Source: JBBDYG01 sp040901765 (GTDB lineage Bacteria; Planctomycetota; Planctomycetia; Pirellulales; Lacipirellulaceae). Taken from it: a DNA stretch of 11,576 bases. The notes under the pieces are model-generated. The model searched no databases. It was given only the letters and a program-made list of their open reading frames with translations, and was not told the origin of the DNA. The stretch spans positions 1-11,576 of the forward strand of contig JBBDYG010000119.1 in NCBI GenBank assembly GCA_040901765.1, in the 5' to 3' direction. Shown piece after piece: positions 6,860 to 11,576 of this stretch; position 1 is the first letter of the stretch; each line of letters opens with the position of its first letter. Position numbers and translations under genes: made by a program.

Positions 6860-7271
6860 CGTTAACGTGTGGGTGGCCCAGGCCTTTTTCGCGCACGCTC
6901 ACCACGATCGGGCGCGAACGTGGTTTGATCGCGTGCCAGCGAATCGTCTCTGCAATTTCTGCCGGGTGACGCAAATGGGGTTTCTGCGGATCGCCAACAA
7001 CCCAGCCGCCATGGGCGATTCCGTCGTCTCGCAAGATCAGGCTTGGCAACTGTATGATCACTTCTTGGGCCATCAACGCGTGGTCTTTGCCGAGGAACCT
7101 GCGGGACTGGAAGCTGTTTGGCGTCGATTCACCGCAGGGCGGCGATTCTCTCCCAAGCTTTGGAACGACGCCTATCTGGCCGCTTTCGCGGAGACGGGCG
7201 GATACGAAATTGTGAGCTTCGATCAGGGCTTCTCGCAGTACAAGGGCCTTCACTCGACGATTTTGTCGTAA
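6846..7271 (+). CDS. vapC: PIN-domain ribonuclease toxin, VapC type
   Basis: This 141-residue protein is a PIN-domain nuclease of the VapC kind, which normally cleaves specific tRNA or rRNA unless bound by its antitoxin. Acidic active-site candidates are D5 (LPDVNVW), D108 (WNDAYLAAFA) and D126 (SFDQGFSQY). Where many PIN toxins have a conserved Glu in the second helix, this one has Gln (VTQMGFLRIANNP, Q43), a variant I associate with a subgroup of VapC toxins. The gene appears intact. It overlaps its antitoxin by 14 bases and ends 23 bases before the stop of cas3 on the other strand. The pair therefore lies antisense inside the CRISPR operon, between cas3 and csb3. Confidence 0.88.
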   Translation: MYLPDVNVWVAQAFFAHAHHDRARTWFDRVPANRLCNFCRVTQMGFLRIANNPAAMGDSVVSQDQAWQLYDHFLGHQRVVFAEEPAGLEAVWRRFTAGRRFSPKLWNDAYLAAFAETGGYEIVSFDQGFSQYKGLHSTILS

Positions 7272-7294
7272 CGCTCGCGCGCGTCGTTGAGCAT

Positions 7295-10078
7295 TCATGG
7301 CTCGGCTCCTTCCAAATCTTCGGACTCGTGGTCCGCGCTGGCAAGTGCGTCGGCACAGCGCAGCAGGTTTTCCAGCCAGGCCAGTTGCCACCAACCATAC
7401 TTGCGCTGGAGCCGCGCGAATCGGCGGATGGAATCGGTGTGGATTCCGTCCGATTGTGCTTCGCAGTCGGGGTCAAAGCCACCTTTGGAAAAGTGGGGCC
7501 GCCCGCGGCCGTGGTGCGTGGCAATCATGTGCATAGCCAAATCGAACACATCGTCGTTGACTTTCCCTTTCATCGAGTCGGTGAACTCGCGTAGCGAGCC
7601 GAACTCGTGGCGGTAGCCGCGCGGCGCAATGCCGCGCTGTTTCCCGTCCGACTTACCGAGGCACTGGTGGCTTCCATTGCCTTCAAGCGTTTTCTGGTTC
7701 ATCCAGTCGGTCGTGCCAGGCGTGCAAGTTCCGCCGACGGTTCGCTGAAAGAATTGGCGATTCTTGCCATGGTCGTGCCAGTCGGCGGCGAGTTGTGCGG
7801 CGTGGACTACAGTGTCCGTAAGCAAGTTGGGGTCGGATTGGCTGAATCGCATGATGATGGCATCGATCGCGCTTCGCACTTGCCGGACATGAACTGCGAG
7901 GGGTTCGGGGTTTCCTGACCCGAATTCAGGCTTCTCGCGGCGAGGAACATAGCTTACGAGTTGCACGCGCCTGTCGTCGTCGGATTCGAGTTCCTCTAAC
8001 AAACGTGTCGGCTTGGAAGGTTTCTTGCCCGCTGCAATCGGTATCGGCGGTTGTTTGCCTTCCTCAGTTGTGGTGACCGATTCACGCAGCCGTTCCCATC
8101 CGGGTGCTATATCGGCGACATCCGGTGCAATTTGCCGCTGGGACTGAGCGATTCGTTGCTCTTCAAACGGCTTCTTGTTCTCGTCGCTGGGAACTTCCGG
8201 TGCGGATGGATCGAGCAGACCCTTGTAACGTTCGATCCCCCCGAAGGATGCGGGAAGGATGAGGTTGGCGAATCGGATGGAAGACGTGTTGCCGCGTTTT
8301 AAGTCGCCGATCAACTCCGCCAACGGCATGATCTTCAGGCCTGATTGATCGAGAATGACAGGCCGCGCTCCAATTCGGCGCTGGTCTTCTTCACCGAGGG
8401 TCTTGCCGAGTTGCTCCCAGCGCGCGAGTAGCCACTTTTCCGCGGACCTCTCCGACTTGCTCGCCGTCGGCACAGTCAGCGTTTCATGCGTAAGGATGCG
8501 GTGCGTGTCGAACCATTCCTCGATGCTGCCGATGTCGAGGTCGGCGAATCCGTCAAGGTCGAGTTCCGCGCGCCAGGCGATGGTGGACTGGGGCAGCTCC
8601 TCGTCGATCCCGCGCAGCCACGGCCCAACTGTCGGCCGGCCGGGCATCGGCTCGACGATGCTAGTCATGCTCCAAGCATCGAGCAGGATGTCGGTCAGCT
8701 CGACCATCGTCGGTTTGGGAGAAGATGTCGCCTCGATCTGCTGAGCCGAGAGCCGGTTCTTGAACGTCGCCAGTGCCTTTGGGCTGACATCCATGTCATC
8801 ATTCAACAGGTTGGTTGCTGCCAAAATTGCCTGATCCAATGCGGTCGAAGCCTTGGGCTCAGACTCGACAAGCATGATGACCGTGGCGTCGTTACGGCCT
8901 CGCCGGTTGACGCGACCTAACCTTTGAATGAGAGAATCGAGTGTGGTGGCATCGCATACCATGTGATCGGCGTTGAGGTCGAAACCTACCTCGCCCGCGC
9001 TCGTGCAGACGAGAAAGCACGGACCGGTATTCGGTTCCGGGTCGTCTGCAGCAAGAAATCGCTTCATTATCGGGTCTTTTATCAAAAGCTCATCCCGCTC
9101 TAAACCGCGCATAGTGCCAGTGAGGATCGCGACTGCGTCGACAAATCGACCGGTCTTATTTTTCGACTTACCGTTTTCTCGAATCCGATTCGAGATTTTG
9201 TGGGCGTCCTCCGGCCTGCGAACGAAAACGACGATGCGATTGTCCTTCAGTTCAGGATTATCGGCGAGCTTAATGGCCTCGTCCCCGAGCGTGGTGTGGT
9301 CGACTTTCCCTACCGTGACAATTTTCAGCCGCTTTTTGGCTTCGTAGCGTTGGCGGACGGTATCGTCGGCGAAGTCGTCCGTGCGAGCTTCAAAGTCACC
9401 CTTCAGCCGAAACACGTTGTCATTTGAATTGTTGCCGCTCGTAGCGGACATCCGGATCACCTTCATTGGCCGGCCGCATAGTTTCTTGTCGCAGTCCTGT
9501 TGGAACCGACCTGTATCGCAGATGTCGTCAATCAGCTTCTCAAACGGCTTGGACAAATGTGCCTCATCCAGAACCAGCAGCGAATCTTGTCCGAGCAGGC
9601 CGGCTTCGAGCGGGCGGCGCTTGTAGCTGGAGCGGTACCCGGAAAAGAGCAGGGCCGAGCCGATAAGATCAACCGTGCCGATGATAATTGCGGGTCGGGA
9701 TGGGTCGCGCGACCATTCACGATTGTCGGCGAGCTGGCCGCGGAGCGTGGAGATGGCGGGCGGCTCGCCATGGAATGCATCGTGCATCCACTTTGTGATC
9801 GGGCGTTGAATAAGCATCTGAGCCAGGTCGGTGGCTTGGTCGACCACGGTTCGACGGTCCACCACGTAAATCAACCGGGTCGGAATCATGTCCGGGTGTT
9901 TGGCACGGGCGATCAGCCAGATCGCCATGACCATGGTCTTGCCCAGACCGGTCGGCAGATCGATCACCGAGGGAAAATGATCCTGACCCTTGGCGAACTC
10001 GTCGAATAGCCGCTGCTGCCACAGAAACGACGGGTAGCCGGTCAGTGCCTCGAAAATAGTTCGGCATTCATTATTCAA
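7295..10078 (-). CDS. cas3: Cas3 helicase-nuclease of type I-G, with C-terminal HD domain
   Basis: This 927-residue protein is the nuclease-helicase that unwinds and degrades DNA bound by the effector complex. The helicase comes first: Walker A PTGLGKT (42-48), DEAH (171-174), SAT (211-213) and motif VI QRLGRVNRRG (385-394). The HD nuclease is at the C-terminus: H759, HD 768-769 (WHDHGKN), H824 (YRHEFGS), HH 855-856 (IATHHGRGRP) and D910 (CADALASAD). This reversed order is characteristic of type I-G Cas3, and all catalytic residues appear present. About 350 residues between the two domains are less conserved. The TTG start at 10078 is preceded by a perfect AAGGAGGT six bases upstream. The gene ends head-on against the toxin gene, so it is probably transcribed separately from csb3-csb1-csb2, or reads through an antisense module. 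Confidence 0.95.
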   Translation of the reverse strand: MNNECRTIFEALTGYPSFLWQQRLFDEFAKGQDHFPSVIDLPTGLGKTMVMAIWLIARAKHPDMIPTRLIYVVDRRTVVDQATDLAQMLIQRPITKWMHDAFHGEPPAISTLRGQLADNREWSRDPSRPAIIIGTVDLIGSALLFSGYRSSYKRRPLEAGLLGQDSLLVLDEAHLSKPFEKLIDDICDTGRFQQDCDKKLCGRPMKVIRMSATSGNNSNDNVFRLKGDFEARTDDFADDTVRQRYEAKKRLKIVTVGKVDHTTLGDEAIKLADNPELKDNRIVVFVRRPEDAHKISNRIRENGKSKNKTGRFVDAVAILTGTMRGLERDELLIKDPIMKRFLAADDPEPNTGPCFLVCTSAGEVGFDLNADHMVCDATTLDSLIQRLGRVNRRGRNDATVIMLVESEPKASTALDQAILAATNLLNDDMDVSPKALATFKNRLSAQQIEATSSPKPTMVELTDILLDAWSMTSIVEPMPGRPTVGPWLRGIDEELPQSTIAWRAELDLDGFADLDIGSIEEWFDTHRILTHETLTVPTASKSERSAEKWLLARWEQLGKTLGEEDQRRIGARPVILDQSGLKIMPLAELIGDLKRGNTSSIRFANLILPASFGGIERYKGLLDPSAPEVPSDENKKPFEEQRIAQSQRQIAPDVADIAPGWERLRESVTTTEEGKQPPIPIAAGKKPSKPTRLLEELESDDDRRVQLVSYVPRREKPEFGSGNPEPLAVHVRQVRSAIDAIIMRFSQSDPNLLTDTVVHAAQLAADWHDHGKNRQFFQRTVGGTCTPGTTDWMNQKTLEGNGSHQCLGKSDGKQRGIAPRGYRHEFGSLREFTDSMKGKVNDDVFDLAMHMIATHHGRGRPHFSKGGFDPDCEAQSDGIHTDSIRRFARLQRKYGWWQLAWLENLLRCADALASADHESEDLEGAEP

Positions 10079-10103
10079 GAATGCACCTCCTTAAAAATAA
10101 CAT
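10071..10103 (-). CDS. Possible ten-residue leader peptide overlapping the cas3 start
   Basis: The 5' region of cas3 holds two copies of AAGGAGGT on the minus strand, at 10113-10106 and 10092-10085, exactly 21 bases apart. The upstream copy lies only three bases before an ATG that opens a reading frame MLFLRRCILE ending in TAA. That frame spans the downstream site and overlaps the cas3 TTG start out of frame. If translated, its ribosomes would terminate on the cas3 start and could reinitiate there. The spacing from the upstream site to the ATG is short, so translation is uncertain. Confidence 0.3.
   Translation of the reverse strand: MLFLRRCILE
10085..10092 (-). promoter_or_regulatory. Strong ribosome-binding site deciding the cas3 TTG start
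   Basis: AAGGAGGT lies six bases upstream of the TTG at 10078. No in-frame ATG or GTG is nearby, and the ATG at 10074-10072 is out of frame, so this site supports the unusual TTG start. An identical site lies 21 bases further upstream. Confidence 0.75.
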
Positions 10104-10162
10104 GAACCTCCTTGTCTTCACTGAGCCAACAGTCTACCATCGATCCATAACGATGCAAGCAC

Positions 10163-10417
10163 CTAGCTCCGAGACACGATCACAGCCTTCGGCTTGGTTG
10201 TCGATAGACCTTCGACCAATCGCACCGGCCATCGTTCTTGGCGGCCATCGACCGTAAGGCAGATTTCGGCGTCTGTCGGTGGATGATCGATCGGGTTATC
10301 GAGCAATACGTAATCCGGCGCCAGGTGGCCAACGGTCAGCTTTTGGCCGTTGACGGCGAGAACCATACGCACATCGGCCGAGAGGCTTGGGCGGTGGTGG
10401 TCAGTGGAGTCGAACAT
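10163..10417 (-). CDS. Small conserved-looking protein of unknown function, upstream of cas3
   Basis: This 84-residue protein is not assigned to a named family. It has no signal peptide or membrane segment. The body looks beta-rich, with phrases such as GQKLTVGHLAPDYVLLDNP, IDHPPTDAEICLTVDG and RWPVRLVEG. I have a general impression of similar short proteins in planctomycete genomes, which cannot be checked here. It runs in the same direction as cas3 and ends 84 bases before it, so co-transcription is possible. Its ATG shares the sequence CATG (10415-10418) with the divergent kinase-like gene, giving a two-base overlap of start codons. No ribosome-binding site is visible. A later start at an internal ATG (10366) is possible but would lose the overlap. 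Confidence 0.6.
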   Translation of the reverse strand: MFDSTDHHRPSLSADVRMVLAVNGQKLTVGHLAPDYVLLDNPIDHPPTDAEICLTVDGRQERWPVRLVEGLSTTKPKAVIVSRS

Positions 10418-10910
10418 GCAGGAAGAGTTAATCCGCCGGGCTTGTGCATACGCCGACCGTCACCAACTGACGTTGGGAGAACAGTTGGGCTATGGCCTCC
10501 ATGGTATCGTGTTCTTGGTGGAAAACCAGACCAAACCAGGGCGGTCGGCCATTAAAGTTCATGAACGCGAGGCTCCGTATTGCCGAGAGCGGGACATTTA
10601 TCTGCGACTGCGAGAGCGACAGGTGACGCAGATCCAAGATTGCCATGTCCCTTGGCTCCTTCGGAATGACGATGAGTTGTGGGTCATCGAGATGGAAGTC
10701 GTTACCCGACCGTATGTGCTGGACTTTGCCGGGGCGTATCTCGATGAACCACCCAAGTATCCAGCGGAGGTACTCTCCGACTGGAAGGCGGAAAAGCACG
10801 AACAGTTCGGAGAAGACTGGCCGAAAGTGGAGGGAATCCTGCGGACCTTGGAGTCATACGGGATTTACCTCGTGGACGTCTCACCCAGCAATGTTGCACT
10901 GCACAGATAA
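10416..10910 (+). CDS. Miniature protein-kinase-like protein
   Basis: This 164-residue protein resembles the protein-kinase fold in reduced form. It has a glycine-rich loop (GYGLHGIVFLVE, 25-36), an AIK lysine (K47), a possible helix-C Glu (E58), a hinge-like WVIEMEVV, and a catalytic-loop-like YLVDVSPSNVAL with D154 and N159. It ends five residues after that Asn, so there is no DFG motif, activation segment or full C-lobe, and the canonical HRD is replaced by LVD. Either it is a pseudokinase or reduced family complete at this size, or it is truncated. The ATG at 10416 is chosen because GGAG lies six bases upstream; an in-frame start at 10350 lacks support. It diverges from the 84-residue gene and is followed 17 bases later by hairpin repeat copy 2. 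Confidence 0.65.
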   Translation: MQEELIRRACAYADRHQLTLGEQLGYGLHGIVFLVENQTKPGRSAIKVHEREAPYCRERDIYLRLRERQVTQIQDCHVPWLLRNDDELWVIEMEVVTRPYVLDFAGAYLDEPPKYPAEVLSDWKAEKHEQFGEDWPKVEGILRTLESYGIYLVDVSPSNVALHR

Positions 10911-10927
10911 AGTGATGCGCAGCGATA

Positions 10928-10962
10928 TTTCCGCGGCGAATCAGCCGCGGCCACATTGAAGC
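10928..10962 (+). repeat. GC-rich hairpin repeat, copy 2
   Basis: The core CCGCGGCGAATCAGCCGCGG folds as a 7-bp stem with a 6-base loop and is followed by CCACATTGAAGC. The first base of the CTT seen in the other copies is T here. It starts 17 bases after the kinase-like gene. A run of eight T follows soon after, so a terminator role cannot be excluded. Confidence 0.75.
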
Positions 10963-11000
10963 ATGTTTTTTTTAAGGAGTGTAGAGAAGCACCGCAAGAA

Positions 11001-11035
11001 CTTCCGCGGTCGATTGACCGCGGCCACATTGAAGC
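11001..11035 (+). repeat. GC-rich hairpin repeat, copy 3
   Basis: CTT is followed by the core CCGCGGTCGATTGACCGCGG, which forms an 8-bp stem with a 4-base loop, then CCACATTGAAGC. It ends 21 bases before the HicB-type gene and has no T-run, which argues against a simple intrinsic terminator. Confidence 0.75.
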
Positions 11036-11056
11036 CATTCCGTAGAGCACCTCCCC

Positions 11057-11257
11057 ATGCGTCTAAAAGCCATCTACGAACCCTCCGACGAAGGCGGCTA
11101 CACCGTCTACGTTCCTTCACTGCCGGGGTGTATTTCCGAAGGTGATAGCCTCGAAGAGGCGCGAGAGAACATTCGGGAAGCAGTGGCGCTCTATCTTGAG
11201 CCGGCCGACGAACTGACGGTACCTGAGGGCAGTGTTGTCGAGGAATTGACCGTGTGA
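11057..11257 (+). CDS. hicB: HicB-family antitoxin-like protein, apparently without HicA
   Basis: This 66-residue protein matches the small HicB-like antitoxin fold: a first strand (LKAIYEPSDEGGYTVYVPSL), the signature PGCISEGDSLEEARENIREA, and a helix ending in VALYLEP. This partial RNase-H-like fold normally caps the HicA mRNA interferase. There is no C-terminal DNA-binding domain, as in the short members. None of the usual HicA features, such as a dsRBD-like strand pattern with a catalytic His near GSH, appears in the 320 bases downstream or in the gap upstream. It is therefore an orphan in this window. The ATG has no clear ribosome-binding site. It begins 21 bases after hairpin repeat copy 3. 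Confidence 0.85.
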   Translation: MRLKAIYEPSDEGGYTVYVPSLPGCISEGDSLEEARENIREAVALYLEPADELTVPEGSVVEELTV

Positions 11258-11576
11258 TATCGCGAGTCGTTCTCACGGCAAGCAGGGCGTGCGATGTTCG
11301 ATCGCAATGCCGCGCCGATGCGAACCGTCTCCTATGGAGATTTTGTGCCATCGCCGCGCATTCTCCCTGCGTCCCAGAAGCCGGCCACCGCCAAGCGTCC
11401 GCCAGTATACGGAGTTTCATTTAAAGTGCAAGCATCTTGCCTGCGCGGACCAGAAGAGCGCGCGAGATCAGTAGATGGCGTCGGGATGGTCCATTGCGCT
11501 TTCGTGTTTGCAATCGTCTTAGGCCTTGTTGACTAACTCCACTCGAACTGGGGCAGTCCGAGGTGGGTGAAGTGGT
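11258..11576. other. Right-edge stretch with no supported gene
   Basis: No reading frame here can be assigned. An open frame of 80 codons (11294-11536, plus) has no recognisable motif and no ribosome-binding site. On the minus strand, a frame entering from the right edge ends at TAG (11535-11533) with a plausible C-terminus HFTHLGLPQFEWS, which may be the tail of a neighbouring gene, but only about 14 codons are visible. Confidence 0.4.

Larger units (their letters stand above)
10928..11035 (+). CRISPR. Two hairpin repeats 73 bases apart: possible remnant or minimal CRISPR array
   Basis: Two 35-base units (10928-10962, 11001-11035) flank a 38-base non-repeated stretch, a repeat-spacer period usual for type I arrays. 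Both end in CCGCGGCCACATTGAAGC like copy 1 near the left edge. The hairpin centres differ: CGAATCAG in one, TCGATTGA in the other, between CCGCGG arms. The stem stays paired because a C-G pair becomes T-A in the second copy. The units read on the plus strand, opposite to copy 1. Two copies with unequal centres are weak evidence for a functional array. A decayed array or a pair of dispersed palindromes at gene ends is also possible. Confidence 0.45.

Noticed and set aside
6591..7394. Minus-strand frame of 267 codons opposite the toxin-antitoxin pair
   Set aside because: It is arginine- and proline-rich with no motif, while the plus strand has a coherent antitoxin and PIN toxin with the usual 14-base overlap. 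It also overlaps the end of cas3.
10928..10970. Hairpin plus T-run as an intrinsic terminator of the kinase-like gene
   Set aside because: The T-run begins about 14 bases after the GC stem rather than directly, and the other two copies have no T-run, so a repeat is the better reading. Partial terminator activity is not excluded.
11294..11536. Plus-strand frame of 80 codons after hicB as a possible HicA
   Set aside because: It lacks the HicA pattern (a short lysine-rich start, a catalytic His near a GSH-like motif) and a ribosome-binding site.

Overview
The window carries an almost complete type I-G (formerly I-U) CRISPR-Cas locus on the minus strand. The host is a GC-rich bacterium, most likely from the Planctomycetota. 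That placement rests on GC content, the style of the palindromic repeats, and small accessory genes that I associate with that phylum; it is inference, because the window has no rRNA or other marker gene.

Layout, read along the minus strand from right to left. An 84-residue protein of unknown function (10417-10163) precedes cas3 (10078-7295), whose helicase comes first and whose HD nuclease is C-terminal. A plus-strand toxin-antitoxin pair (antitoxin 6587-6859, PIN-domain toxin 6846-7271) then sits head-on against cas3 and back-to-back with the effector genes. Next is a tight effector operon: csb3 (6521-5643, probable reduced large subunit), csb1 (5650-4529, Cas7 backbone) and csb2 (4525-2936, Cas5-Cas6 type). 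A 527-base non-coding gap with a promoter-like site and short repeated motifs leads to the adaptation genes cas2 (2408-2118) and a Cas4-Cas1 fusion (2037-271). A G-rich heptamer tract lies between cas2 and the fusion. Beyond the fusion, a 217-base leader-like stretch ends at a GC-rich hairpin repeat (19-53) that probably marks the start of a CRISPR array running off the window.

To the right of cas3, on the plus strand, are a very small protein-kinase-like protein (10416-10910), whose start codon overlaps that of the divergent 84-residue gene, two more copies of the hairpin repeat 73 bases apart (10928-11035), and an orphan HicB-type antitoxin (11057-11257). I find no supportable gene in the last 320 bases.

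Working together: Cas4-Cas1 and Cas2 should select and integrate spacers. Csb2 should process the precursor RNA and cap the guide. Csb1 should coat the guide, Csb3 should act as the large subunit, and Cas3 should unwind and degrade the target. The least ordinary points are the TA module inside the operon, the repeat copies whose stem and loop change while pairing is kept, and their inverted placement on both sides of the locus.
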